A program made the position numbers and the translations under genes. 64,000 nucleotides of DNA from Paenibacillus alvei DSM 29 (GTDB lineage: Bacteria > Bacillota > Bacilli > Paenibacillales > Paenibacillaceae). The notes under the pieces are model-generated. The model was given only the letters and a program-made list of their open reading frames with translations, did no database searches and was not told the origin of the DNA. This document shows positions 53,862 to 63,415 of the stretch, piece after piece. Location of the stretch: the NCBI RefSeq assembly GCF_000293805.1, contig NZ_AMBZ01000004.1, positions 207,001 to 271,000 on the forward strand, read 5' to 3'. Every line of letters starts with the position of its first letter. The first letter of the stretch is position 1.

Positions 53862-55595
53862 TTACAATCCCGACTCCAATTGCTGGCGGTCATACTGTTC
53901 TTTATACCAGCCGCCCTGCTGAAGCAGTTGCTCATGCGTACCTTGCTCGACGATGCGGCCATCATCCATGACGATAATCATATCCGCATGTTCGATGGCG
54001 GAGAGACGGTGCGTCGTAATGAGTGTCGTCTTACCGGCACGCTGCTCGCGAATGTTCTTAATAATATTCGCTTCTGTCCGTGCATCTACTGCAGATAGAG
54101 CGTCGTCCAAAATAAGCACTTCTGGGTCTTTTATGAAGGCGCGTGCCAGAGACACACGCTGCTTCTGCCCGCCAGACAGTGCAACCCCCTTCTCCCCAAC
54201 GATGGTGTCGATACCGTTGACCAAGGTAGGAAGGTCATGTGTGAAGGAGGCTGTATCAATCGCATTCATCACATCTTGTTCCGTACCGTGTTCGGAACCG
54301 TATAGAATATTTTCCTTCACGGTCTTGGAGAACAGAATTTGCTCCTGTGGCACATAACCAATCCAGCTTTGGAGCTGATCCATTGGAATTTGATCAAGCG
54401 GCACGTCATTAATTAAGAACTGACCATTCCCGATTGGATACTCCCGCAGCAATTGTTTAATGAATGTTGACTTGCCGCTGCCGGTACGTCCGACAATGCC
54501 CAGCGTTTGGCCTTTGCGCAGCGTCAGTGAAATGTCCTCCAGATTAGGCACCGTAGACGATGGATACTGGAACTTATAATTTTTCCAAGTGAAGGTTGCA
54601 GGAACTTCGACTTCCTTCGGCTGTACTGCATCCTGTACATCTGGTGTATAATGGAGAACTTCGTTTACCCGATCCATTGCGGCATTTCCGCGCTGCATAA
54701 CATTAATGAGCTCGCCGATAGCGAACATTGGCCAGATCATGAACCCAAGGTACATATTGAAAGTCAACAGTTCTCCCAGTGTCATCTCATTATGAATAAT
54801 CAGATAAGCTCCGAATCCAAGCCCGATCATATAGCTAAGCCCGATAAATAAGCGGATAACTGGGTCGAACAACGCGTCGACTTTGGCAACCGCGACATTC
54901 TTCTCATATACGTCCTGGACGATATTGCGGAAGTGCTGTTCGTCTGATTTCTCTTGTACGTAAGCGCGAAGGACGCGCACACCGCCAACCGATTCAAGCA
55001 CCTGGTCATTCATCTTGCCGAATGCGTCCTGCGCAATGGTATAGCGCTCATGAATCATCTTGCCGAAGATCTTCATGGCAATTGCGATGAATGGCAGAGG
55101 CAGCAGAACCGCCAGAGTCAATTTCCACTGCATGAGGAGCATAGCGACAAGTACAGTAGCCAAAAAGCGGTCGAGTCTGTTAAGGTGAGCATGCCGAAGC
55201 CTGTTGTCATTGCGACAGAACGCAGGTCATTCGTTGAACGTGCCATTAAGTCACCAGTACGGTTTTTTCAAAAACGGAGGTGTCATCTTCAGGAAATGGC
55301 GCATCAGCCTAGAGCGCAGCTTGCGTTCTACGAGGTTGGCTCCTCCAAAGATCTGATACATCCATACGTACGTAATTCCATAAATAATCACCATGGAACC
55401 TAAAATGTAAAATAAGTACTTCGAAAGGGACTGCCAAGTAATCGTCCCCGTTACGATATCATCGATAGCATTGCCTAGCAGTCGGGGAGGAAGCAGTTCT
55501 AGCACACCTACTGCAATAAGTAGGGTTACCCCGATTAAGTATCTCGTTTTGTGTTCTTTGAAGAACCAGCCGAGCTTTCCTAGTACGGAAAACAT
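53862..55595 (-). pseudogene. bmrC: Heterodimeric ABC exporter subunit (BmrC/YheI-like), three single-base deletions
   Basis: The N-terminal frame from 55595 (VLGKLGWFFKEHKTRYLIGV onward) is interrupted near 55251 and the remainder resumes in the same frame near 55163. The gap reads correctly only if one base is added to each of three homopolymers: A5 at 55270-55274, T6 at 55263-55268, and A5 at 55162-55166 (plus-strand letters). The result is PPFFEKNRTGDLMARSTND and TDSTAFLATVLVAM, the family consensus. The ATPase is complete: Walker A GRTGSGKST, signature LSGGQKQRVSLARAF, Walker B LILDDALSAVD. Full length about 578 residues. Likely functional. Confidence 0.87.
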
Positions 55596-55645
55596 ACACT
55601 CACATCCTTTGTCATTTGGTGCAGATTGATATCAAGACAATAAAA

Positions 55646-55678
55646 AAAGGGCATACCGTTCGTAAACGATATCCCTTT
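55646..55678. terminator. Hairpin upstream of bmrC
   Basis: AAAGGG pairs with CCCTTT, with an inner CGTT/AACG part and an A7 run on the left side. It could be an attenuator in the leader of bmrCD (known in B. subtilis for the BmrB leader) or a simple terminator. Confidence 0.45.
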
Positions 55679-55824
55679 GATGAGTAAGGTCATATATACG
55701 AGCGGTGGCCGCCCGTTGTCCGATGGTTGATTCCATTGTACGATTACAAATGCTCCTGAATCGAATACTCGTATCAGGACAGCATGATCAATCGAAATGG
55801 ATTCATTTTACCGTTCGATCTGAA

Positions 55825-56046
55825 TTAAGAATAAGTCAAATCGCTCGGTTCAGCAGGGCTCCATTGATATGAAATTGCATGTGTTGTGTTATCCACATGT
55901 AGGTTTAGCAATTGTACTGTTAACATGGAGTTCGCCTGCCTTTCTGTCAAAGTTAGTTGGACGACATCGTGATCGTCCTGTCTGCTTGTTGATTCTAGCA
56001 CTGCGGATAAAGCATTGTCAATCATTTTATTGCACAAATTTAACAC
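55825..56046 (-). CDS. Possible small protein
   Basis: 73 residues from GTG, composition like a real protein (ALSAVLESTSRQDDHDVVQL, ISYQWSPAEPSD). The ribosome site is weak, and no family is recognised. It lies upstream of bmrC on the same strand, which is where a BmrB-type leader peptide would be, but the sequence is not recognisably BmrB. Confidence 0.35.
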   Translation of the reverse strand: MLNLCNKMIDNALSAVLESTSRQDDHDVVQLTLTERQANSMLTVQLLNLHVDNTTHAISYQWSPAEPSDLTYS

Positions 56047-56161
56047 TTGACTTATCTGACTTTATAGCGATGATTGCCTCTCGTTTTTCACAAAGCCACA
56101 TCCCCTATTGCCGCTTTTTGCTGCTAAAACGGCAACTTTAGATGAGGGAGGGCATTTGTGT

Positions 56162-56254
56162 ATGAATGGCACAGCATCCGAATGTAGTTGCGAACTGTTT
56201 GCCGTACATAGGGAATCATCGTATGATGTAGATGATTTGATTATATCCTTATGA
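56162..56254 (+). CDS. Possible 30-residue protein
   Basis: ATG has a strong AGGGAGGG 9 bases upstream. The product contains [17 protein letters not shown] and ends [10 protein letters not shown]. It overlaps the end of the convergent DUF441 gene by a few bases. No family known; support rests on the ribosome site only. Confidence 0.35.
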   Translation: MNGTASECSCELFAVHRESSYDVDDLIISL

Positions 56255-56701
56255 TTTTCCAAGCAGCAGCGACAGTATGCCTGCTGCAATCAGGGGGCCG
56301 ACAGGAACACCGCGGAACAAGGCAACGCCCAGAACGGTACCGACGAGCAGACCTGCTACAACGGTGGGGGATTGGGTCATTAAATGAGCGCCGCGCCCTC
56401 CCAAATAGGCGACGAGCATGCCGACGGCTACAGCTAAAAGGGATTTCCAATTCATGAAGGACTGTACGATCGTATCAATGGACATTTTGCCGCTCGCAAT
56501 AGGTGCCATGACCCCGATTGTCAATATAATGATGCCTACGGTCAGCCCGTACTTCTCGATCCAAGGGAACAGGCTCTGCATATTCGTCACGCGGAGCAGC
56601 AATAGAACGACCATTGCGATGGTAACGGTAGAATTGCCGCTCACGATGCCTAGCCCCGCAAATCCGAGAAGGATGAGGGATGAAATATCTAGTTGTGACA
56701 T
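56249..56701 (-). CDS. DUF441 (UPF0756) membrane protein
   Basis: 150 residues, four to five membrane helices, rich in Gly, Leu, Val. The family is recognised from LVIG-like repeats, the central [19 protein letters not shown] and [18 protein letters not shown], and the ending [17 protein letters not shown]. subtilis YtwI is the relative. Function unknown. AAAGGAG lies before ATG. Confidence 0.9.
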   Translation of the reverse strand: MSQLDISSLILLGFAGLGIVSGNSTVTIAMVVLLLLRVTNMQSLFPWIEKYGLTVGIIILTIGVMAPIASGKMSIDTIVQSFMNWKSLLAVAVGMLVAYLGGRGAHLMTQSPTVVAGLLVGTVLGVALFRGVPVGPLIAAGILSLLLGKS

Positions 56702-56785
56702 GGTATGTATCTCCTTTCACATTCGTTGACAAGAATAGCATATTTCCTATGTATTGAAAATAAAACAGATCGGAGTGCTGCATAG

Positions 56786-57445
56786 ATGAGCAACACATTA
56801 TTGATAACAGGATTTGACCCATTTGGGGATGAAGCCATTAATCCTTCTTGGGAAGCCGTGAAGCAGCTTCATGGACGTACAATCGGTCATTACAACGTTC
56901 ATGCCGTTCAGCTTCCGACCTCATTCGAACGCGCGGGCGCGGTGCTTGGTGAAGCGATGGAGCAAATCAAGCCGGATGCTGTGATTTGTGTCGGACAAGC
57001 CGGAGGCAGACCGGATATTACACTTGAGCGCGTGGCAATTAATTTGCAGGATGCGCGCATTCCGGATAATGATGGAGCGCAGCCAACAGATGGAGCTATT
57101 GTTGAGGGCGGGCCTGTTGCTTATTGGGCACGAATGCCGCTGAAAGCGATTCGCGCCGCCGTGCTGGAGGCCGGCATCCCTTGTTCCATTTCCTATACAG
57201 CGGGTACCTTCGTATGCAATGCAATATTTTATTGGTTAATGAACAGGCTTGCTGAGCAGGAAGGCAGTGAACAAATGCGCGGCGGATTTATTCATATCCC
57301 ATTTTTGCCCGTACAGGCTGCTCGTTATTCCAATATGTCTTCCATGTCGATTAATGATGTGGTGAAGGCGCTGGAGACGGTTATTGTTCACTTGAATGAT
57401 GTGGAAAATACAAGCGACAGCGCGGGGACGTTACATGGCGCCTAA
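56786..57445 (+). CDS. pcp: Pyrrolidone-carboxylate peptidase
   Basis: 219 residues, family C15. Start LLITGFDPFGDEAINPSWEA; catalytic Glu in LERVAINLQDARIPDN (about residue 81), catalytic Cys in YTAGTFVCNAIFYWLM (about 144) and His in GFIHIPFLPVQ (about 168). It removes N-terminal pyroglutamate from peptides in the cytoplasm. A short GGAG precedes ATG. It is 79 bases before helD. Confidence 0.95.
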   Translation: MSNTLLITGFDPFGDEAINPSWEAVKQLHGRTIGHYNVHAVQLPTSFERAGAVLGEAMEQIKPDAVICVGQAGGRPDITLERVAINLQDARIPDNDGAQPTDGAIVEGGPVAYWARMPLKAIRAAVLEAGIPCSISYTAGTFVCNAIFYWLMNRLAEQEGSEQMRGGFIHIPFLPVQAARYSNMSSMSINDVVKALETVIVHLNDVENTSDSAGTLHGA

Positions 57446-57524
57446 GTTTAGGATATAATAGTACTTTTCGAAATAAATCCTATAGGGAATTCGAATCGGC
57501 CGGTAGGCGGAAAGGAGTTGCAAG

Positions 57525-59822
57525 GTGAACGAACAACCTTCCATGAAGGATGAGGAAGAATTATATCTGACACGCGTGCTTCGCTTGATGGATCGCCAGA
57601 TCGCTGCATTGGAAGCAACCGCTGAGGAGCGGCAGGCTGAAATTGTAGAAATGAAGCGTCATTTCTGGGATGAGGTCACAGTCGATAATGACGAGATGTT
57701 CGAAACGTATGTAAGCATCATGCAGCAAGCGAAGGATTTGGCTAGTCATGAGCGTGTACAGAAGCATGCAGCCAAATGGCTGAACAAGCTCCGCAAGCAT
57801 ATCCAAGCGCCGTACTTTGGACGCGTTGATTTTATAGAGGCAGGGGATACGGAGACGCTTCCGGTTTACATCGGACTGATGTCTGTAACGGATGAGGAAA
57901 GCGGTGAGCATTTCGTCTATGATTGGCGTACGCCAATTGCCGGTTTATTCTATGATTACGCGCCTGGACCGGTTCAGTATCGTACGCCAGCGGGTGTTAT
58001 TGAGGGGGAGATGACGCTCAAACGTCAGTTCCTCATCCGTAATGGCCGCTTGGAGGCCGTTTTTGATACTGGCATTCAAATCGGCGACGATATGCTGAAG
58101 GAAATGCTGAAGCGAAGCGCGGATACGAAGATGAAGAGCATCGTCAGCACGATTCAGCGCGAACAGAATGCCATCATCCGGGATGATTTGCAAGACGTGT
58201 TAATCGTACAGGGGGCTGCTGGAAGCGGGAAGACGTCTGCGGCGATGCAGCGGATCGCGTATTTGCTGTATAAGTACCGCAGCAGCATGCGATCCGAGCA
58301 GATTATTTTGTTCTCGCCAAATGATTTGTTCAATGACTATGTATCCAATATTTTGCCGGAGCTTGGCGAGGAAAATATGACGCAGACGACGTTCCAGTCT
58401 TATATTGAGCACCGTCTCGTTACAGAGCGAAGCATTGAGGATATTTATGATCAGACTGAACGCCTTATGCGCGGCATGGATCGCTGGACAGCCTCGAGAG
58501 AAGCGAGAGTCGAGGCTGCGGCTGCCAGATGGAAGGCTTCAGCCGGCTATCAGCAGGTGCTGGATCGCTATATCGACTCTTTACAGCGGGAAGGCGTGCG
58601 CTTTATCCGCTTTGGTACGCCAAAGCGAACAATTATTAGCGCTGAGCAGCTTGCAGAACAATTCTATGTTCAGTTTGCGGATTGGTCCTTGCCGGCTAGA
58701 ATGGACAAACTAAGAGACTGGCTGCTGGAACAGCTCCGGACTTGGGCGGTTAAGGAGCAGAAGCGCATATACCGGAAGCTGCAGCAGCAGCCAAATTACT
58801 TAGGGACGGAAGAAGAGCTTCGTGATATGAGCCGCAAGCAGGTGAACAAGTGGTTGAAGCGGTTCCGCAAGCAGGCGAAGGAACTTCGTTTTGTCGAGTG
58901 GGAAGAGATGTATTGCGACTGCATGCGCAGTCTTGAGCATTGGGCGAAACAGGCCGCGGCCATCACGAACGTAAATGATACCGTGGATGTGGAAACGATA
59001 CGTGCGATCGGACTGCGGTCAGTAGAGCAGTTCGAAGCGGGAATTATTCCATTCGAGGATGCCTCTCCATTGCTGTATCTAATTGAAAGTGTAGAAGGAT
59101 TCGACACCTTCAACCATATTCGCCATGTTGTCATTGATGAAGCGCAGGACTATTCTCCATTCCAATATGCACTGCTGACACGGTTATTTCCACGCAGCCG
59201 GTTCACGATATTGGGTGATTGGAATCAAGCGATCTACGAATCGAATCGCATGGGCTCAGCAGCAGCGCTGCAAAATGTATTTACGGAGAAGAAGGCCGGC
59301 GTGATTACACTACGCAAAAGCTATCGTTCTACTCGCAATATCATGGAGCTGGCAAGCAGCATTCTTCCGAATGGCGAGCAGGTAGAACCGTTCAGCAGAG
59401 AAGGAGAAGAGCCCACTATCATTCGCTGCGAGGACGAAGAAGAGCAAATGAAGCAGGCTGGTGAGCAACTGGCGGCATGGGCAGCAGAGAACAATCTTGC
59501 TTCTATTGCAATTATTACAAAGGATGAAGCTACCGCGGAACGGGTTCATAATCAGCTGCAGCATAGCTTCCCGCAATTGAAGCGGGTATCGAAGCATACA
59601 AAGCAGTTCGTTACCGGACAATGGGTTGTCCCCTCCTACCTTGCTAAGGGATTAGAATTCGACGGGGTTATCGTATTTGACGCGCAAGAGCAAGCGTATG
59701 GTCATGAAGCAGATCGGAAGCTGTTCTACACGGTGTGTACTCGCGCGATGCATCGTCTTGCACTGCTGGCTGTAGGTCAAGTAACGCCGTTCCTCGATGC
59801 ATGGAGCGGAGAAAGAGCTTAA
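57525..59822 (+). CDS. helD: RNA polymerase recycling motor HelD
   Basis: 765 residues, GTG start after AAAGGAG. The N-terminus (residues about 1-90) is a long helical arm that in B. subtilis HelD enters the RNA polymerase secondary channel. The UvrD-like helicase core has Walker A QGAAGSGKTSAAMQR (about residue 230), Walker B VVIDEAQDYSPFQ (about 537), LGDWNQAIYES, and KGLEFDGVIVFDA. It frees stalled polymerase with ATP. A terminator follows. Confidence 0.93.
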   Translation: MNEQPSMKDEEELYLTRVLRLMDRQIAALEATAEERQAEIVEMKRHFWDEVTVDNDEMFETYVSIMQQAKDLASHERVQKHAAKWLNKLRKHIQAPYFGRVDFIEAGDTETLPVYIGLMSVTDEESGEHFVYDWRTPIAGLFYDYAPGPVQYRTPAGVIEGEMTLKRQFLIRNGRLEAVFDTGIQIGDDMLKEMLKRSADTKMKSIVSTIQREQNAIIRDDLQDVLIVQGAAGSGKTSAAMQRIAYLLYKYRSSMRSEQIILFSPNDLFNDYVSNILPELGEENMTQTTFQSYIEHRLVTERSIEDIYDQTERLMRGMDRWTASREARVEAAAARWKASAGYQQVLDRYIDSLQREGVRFIRFGTPKRTIISAEQLAEQFYVQFADWSLPARMDKLRDWLLEQLRTWAVKEQKRIYRKLQQQPNYLGTEEELRDMSRKQVNKWLKRFRKQAKELRFVEWEEMYCDCMRSLEHWAKQAAAITNVNDTVDVETIRAIGLRSVEQFEAGIIPFEDASPLLYLIESVEGFDTFNHIRHVVIDEAQDYSPFQYALLTRLFPRSRFTILGDWNQAIYESNRMGSAAALQNVFTEKKAGVITLRKSYRSTRNIMELASSILPNGEQVEPFSREGEEPTIIRCEDEEEQMKQAGEQLAAWAAENNLASIAIITKDEATAERVHNQLQHSFPQLKRVSKHTKQFVTGQWVVPSYLAKGLEFDGVIVFDAQEQAYGHEADRKLFYTVCTRAMHRLALLAVGQVTPFLDAWSGERA

Positions 59823-59852
59823 TCTTCACAGCATGGATATTCTAAGTAGGAA

Positions 59853-59914
59853 AAGCGCCTGATGGCACGGGGTTCGGATGTAACCTCCGAGCAGTGCCGC
59901 CGGCGCTTGTTTTA
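59853..59914 (+). terminator. Terminator after helD
   Basis: AAGCGCC pairs with GGCGCTT, with GGCAC/GTGCC inside, then TTTT. Confidence 0.85.
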
Positions 59915-60045
59915 TTGGGGGCTTATGTTGTGATAGATTCGATTTCGTTCATTTGTGTACGATCGATATCCATCGTTTTGTAGCTTGAATGTAATCATCT
60001 GCAAAGGGGGAATGATATCTTATGCTCCATGAACGACCATCCGCT

Positions 60046-60981
60046 CTATTTCGTCATATCTTCAATCGACTGAATCTGCATATAGGACGGAACGACAAGG
60101 CCAATTTTCGTTCCGTTTAAGTTCGGGCCAAGATCATCCACGTCATTTTTGAATCGATCGTAGTAATCCTTATGAGTCTTTGGCAGCCAAGCTGCTACGA
60201 TAGCATCGACATCACCATTTGCGACACCTGTCCACATGGGGCCGGCTTCTACTTGAATAAGATCGACTTTGTAACCGACTTTCTCCTCAAGCACCGCTGC
60301 GATAACATTTGTGCTTGCAATCTCAGAATCCCAAGCCACATAACCGAGTTTCAGCTTCTTTCCTTCGATTTTATCTATGCCGTTCGTCCAAGCAGCGGCC
60401 TTATCCGCATTGGCTTCTATCCAAGCTTTGGCCGCGATGTTCGGTTCCTGACCGTCATGGATAGCAACCATCACCTGAGCCATATCGTCAGCAACCCATT
60501 TGAATTGATCCAATGTCTTGTATGCCTCGGGCTCCTCTTCCTTTAAGCCTTTGCGAGCGATGGTATGGATTTGCTCGTCACCACCGAAGATCCCCTTCGG
60601 ATCCTCAAGATATTTCAGATCATATTTTGCGAACATCCAGTGCGGTGTCCAGCCCGTGATAATGATAGGCTCCTGTTTCTTGATTGCCTTATCCAGAGCC
60701 GCGGTCATAGCAGCCCCTGAACCTTCAATGAGCTTCCAGTCGGTTAACCCGTATTCCTTAATCACTTTCTCGGTGGATTGCATGATTCCGGCTCCGGCAT
60801 CGATTCCTATAATCTTATAGTCAACCTGTTTCCCAATGCTCTCGCTGGTCGAACCACCGCTTCCACCTTCCTCTTGGCTGTCCGATTTACCTCCTGAAGC
60901 AGATGAACAAGCAGCCAGCGTCCATCCCAATACGGCAATCAGACCGATTAACATCCAGTACCTCGTACGATTTTGTCTCAT
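60046..60981 (-). CDS. opuAC: Glycine betaine ABC transporter substrate-binding lipoprotein
   Basis: 311 residues. Signal peptide with lipobox LAAC (Cys about 25), Ser/Gly linker, then an OpuAC domain: IIGIDAGAGIMQSTEKVIKE, LIEGSGAAMTAALDKAI, IITGWTPHWMFAKYDLKYLE, IVAAWLPKTHKDYY. Aromatic residues in these motifs form the cage for the trimethylammonium group. AAGGAG lies 10 bases upstream of the chosen ATG; two further starts lie 6-9 bases upstream. Last gene of opuA. Confidence 0.92.
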   Translation of the reverse strand: MRQNRTRYWMLIGLIAVLGWTLAACSSASGGKSDSQEEGGSGGSTSESIGKQVDYKIIGIDAGAGIMQSTEKVIKEYGLTDWKLIEGSGAAMTAALDKAIKKQEPIIITGWTPHWMFAKYDLKYLEDPKGIFGGDEQIHTIARKGLKEEEPEAYKTLDQFKWVADDMAQVMVAIHDGQEPNIAAKAWIEANADKAAAWTNGIDKIEGKKLKLGYVAWDSEIASTNVIAAVLEEKVGYKVDLIQVEAGPMWTGVANGDVDAIVAAWLPKTHKDYYDRFKNDVDDLGPNLNGTKIGLVVPSYMQIQSIEDMTK

Positions 60982-60986
60982 ATTCA

Positions 60987-61826
60987 TCACGCTCCTTGTT
61001 TGTTCGTTTTCCGGTTTTTAAGCGAATGTTGAGAGAAACGATCTAAAATAATGGCTAATAGTACGACAGACAAGCCTGCCTCGAAGCCCTTGCCGATTTT
61101 GAGCATGGTGACAGCGCGGTAGACCTCGGTGCCGATGCCTTGCGCTCCGATCATCGAGGCGATAACGACCATAGAAAGGGTCAGCATAATCGTTTGATTC
61201 ACACCAGCCATCAAGGTTGGCATGGCGACGGGGAGCTGCACCTTCCATAACGTCTGCATGGATGTGGAGCCGAATGCGGAAGCAGCCTCAATCATGTCAT
61301 GGGGAACCTGCCTGATGCCAAGCTCGGTTAGGCGTATGGTAGGAGGGACTGCAAAAATGATAGAGGCAATTACACCCGGAACTATGCCTAAACCGAATAA
61401 AAATACAGCAGGAAGCAAATAGACGAATGCGGGCATGGTCTGCATGAAATCAAGAATAGGCTTCACAAGGCGAGATAGCCTATTGAACTTGCCGCAGGCA
61501 ATGCCTAGCGGGATGCCGATAAAGATGGAAATTACAGTGGAAACGATGACTAGTGCAAGTGTGTTCATGGTGGGTATCCAATAACCCAGCCAGTCGATGA
61601 TGAGCAACCCGATAGCGGTTAACAGAGTGAGTGACCATCTGCCCAGCAAAAATGCGAGCAAAGCGGCCGCAACAATGAACAAGTAAGACGGCATGATGAG
61701 AAAAAGGCTTGATATTGCCTCAACACTATGCTCAATCCATTTGGAGAGCAGTTGGAACAATCCGTCAGCATTCGTACTTAGCCAATCAACACCATGTTCG
61801 ACCCAATTACCGATGCTCAGCTGCAT
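60987..61826 (-). CDS. opuAB: Glycine betaine ABC transporter permease
   Basis: 279 residues with about seven hydrophobic segments. IIDWLGYWIPTMNTLALVIV, GIACGKFNRLSRLVKPILDF, MQTMPAFVYLLPAVFLFGLG and QVPHDMIEAASAFGSTSMQ (coupling loop) are characteristic of OpuAB/ProW. It overlaps the upstream ATPase gene by 20 bases and ends next to the receptor start. Confidence 0.94.
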   Translation of the reverse strand: MQLSIGNWVEHGVDWLSTNADGLFQLLSKWIEHSVEAISSLFLIMPSYLFIVAAALLAFLLGRWSLTLLTAIGLLIIDWLGYWIPTMNTLALVIVSTVISIFIGIPLGIACGKFNRLSRLVKPILDFMQTMPAFVYLLPAVFLFGLGIVPGVIASIIFAVPPTIRLTELGIRQVPHDMIEAASAFGSTSMQTLWKVQLPVAMPTLMAGVNQTIMLTLSMVVIASMIGAQGIGTEVYRAVTMLKIGKGFEAGLSVVLLAIILDRFSQHSLKNRKTNKQGA

Positions 61827-63084
61827 GATTTAACACTCCTTCCGCTGCAAAACTGATATCAGTGACTGATGCAGAATAGAGCTCTAGTTGGGATTGGGAT
61901 GAGGGTGGGGAATCGGGCAGATTGCCTGCAAGCGCTCCAAGCACAGCTCCTCGGACAATCGCGCCAAGCAGCCTGCCATCTGGGTCAACTACAGCTATTG
62001 GCAGCTTGGCCTCGCCAGACAAGGCGAACAATTCGTTTAGAACAACAGTGGGCGATACAGTTGGAACTTCTGTGTGCATGGCTTCCTGTAACGTTAACCT
62101 GCTGCGTGCAGCCTCGCTTGCCTGTTCGGCTGTAACGACTCCTTGAAGGGACTTATCCTTCCCGACCACGAACAGTGTGGAAATTCCAATATCCCTCATT
62201 AACTGCAGCGCTGCACGAGGGCCGCGATCTTGGGATATCGTCTCTGGCCTGCGCATGATATGCGCGGCGGTGAGTACCTTGGATAAGTCTACGCCTTCAA
62301 CGAATCGCTCTACATATTCGTCTGCCGGCTGCATCAACATTTGCTCAGGAGTTCCGATTTGGATCAGCATGCCGTCTTTTAGCAGGGCGATGCGATCGCC
62401 GATGCGAAGCGCTTCATCCAGGTCATGCGTGATGAAAATGATCGTTTTGTGCATTTTTTGCTGCAGGGCAAGCAGTTCATCCTGCATGTCGCGTCGGATG
62501 AGCGGATCGAGCGCGCTGAATGCTTCGTCCATAAGCAAAATATCTGGATCGTTGGCTAGAGCGCGTGCTAAGCCGACTCGCTGCTGCATGCCGCCGCTCA
62601 ATTCATCCGGGTATTTGTCCTCCCAGCCGTTAAGACCGACGAGACGGAGTGCTTCGGCTGCTTTGCGGTAGCGTTTTTCTTTGGAGAGTCCTTGTATTTC
62701 GAGGCCATATGCGGCATTGTCCAGCACACTGCGGTGGGGGAAGAGCGCGAATTTCTGAAATACCATTCCAATGGTTCGGCGTCGAACCTCCCGCAGTTCA
62801 GTTGTGTTCAGCTTGGAGATGTTACGATCCTTGAGCCAGATCTCACCGGAGGTCGGTTCGATGAGACGATTCAGCATGCGGACGAGTGTAGACTTTCCGC
62901 TGCCGGATAGGCCCATGATGACGAATATTTCTCCTTGTTCCACGGCAAAGGACACTTGGTTAACAGCTACGGTTGCTTGTTTTTCTTTGGCTAGCCGTTC
63001 TCTTGACCATCCTTGCTGCAGCAGAGCGAGTGCTTTTTGTTCGTGATGTCCAAATATTTTAGTCACTTGGCTGACCTTGATCAT
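61807..63084 (-). CDS. opuAA: Glycine betaine ABC transporter ATPase with CBS domains
   Basis: About 425 residues. Walker A GLSGSGKST, Q-loop GMVFQKFALFPHRSV, signature LSGGMQQRVGLARAL, Walker B ILLMDEAFSALD. Two C-terminal CBS-type repeats (about 265-400) sense ionic strength or nucleotides in this family. I take ATG 63084 (IKVSQVTKIFGH start), which aligns with OpuAA; an ATG at 63141 would add 19 residues. A spaced GGGGTG lies upstream. First gene of the operon. Confidence 0.93.
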   Translation of the reverse strand: MIKVSQVTKIFGHHEQKALALLQQGWSRERLAKEKQATVAVNQVSFAVEQGEIFVIMGLSGSGKSTLVRMLNRLIEPTSGEIWLKDRNISKLNTTELREVRRRTIGMVFQKFALFPHRSVLDNAAYGLEIQGLSKEKRYRKAAEALRLVGLNGWEDKYPDELSGGMQQRVGLARALANDPDILLMDEAFSALDPLIRRDMQDELLALQQKMHKTIIFITHDLDEALRIGDRIALLKDGMLIQIGTPEQMLMQPADEYVERFVEGVDLSKVLTAAHIMRRPETISQDRGPRAALQLMRDIGISTLFVVGKDKSLQGVVTAEQASEAARSRLTLQEAMHTEVPTVSPTVVLNELFALSGEAKLPIAVVDPDGRLLGAIVRGAVLGALAGNLPDSPPSSQSQLELYSASVTDISFAAEGVLNHAAEHR

Positions 63085-63178
63085 GGACAATCCTGTCACC
63101 CCTTTTGCGTATGGATTCTTGTGCATGAAAGATATATCCATTTTAACCCTTGGAAAAATTAGATAACAACTATTAAAA

Positions 63179-63199
63179 CTGTTCGTAAAAAACGTTCAG
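63179..63199. promoter_or_regulatory. Candidate GbsR-type operator in opuA control region
   Basis: CTGTTCGT-AAAAA-ACGTTCAG is an imperfect inverted repeat between the divergent opuA and gbsR genes. On the minus strand it overlaps a weak promoter (TTTACG, 17 bases, TTATCT) reading into opuAA. Confidence 0.4.
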
Positions 63200-63296
63200 A
63201 AAAAACTTTATAAACTTATGCTTTCATATGCTTGCAGATGCTAATATTTGCTATTCCATTTGCTCCTTTACAATTTGTTCCTGTTCTCTTACAATG

Positions 63297-63309
63297 TGTT
63301 CGTTGAACA
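63297..63309. promoter_or_regulatory. TGTTC-GTT-GAACA palindrome upstream of gbsR
   Basis: A short perfect inverted repeat with three GTTC half sites nearby (TTGTTC, CTGTTC, GTGTTC at 63276-63301). It may be an autoregulatory site of the GbsR-type protein. Confidence 0.35.
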
Positions 63310-63415
63310 TGGAGAAGGAGTATACCCACCAGCGTTCACTAATACATATACGGGACGGTTTCGAATCGAACGGCAGTGGCCGCACAGACATGATTCGGCA
63401 CAGGAGGAATGACAC

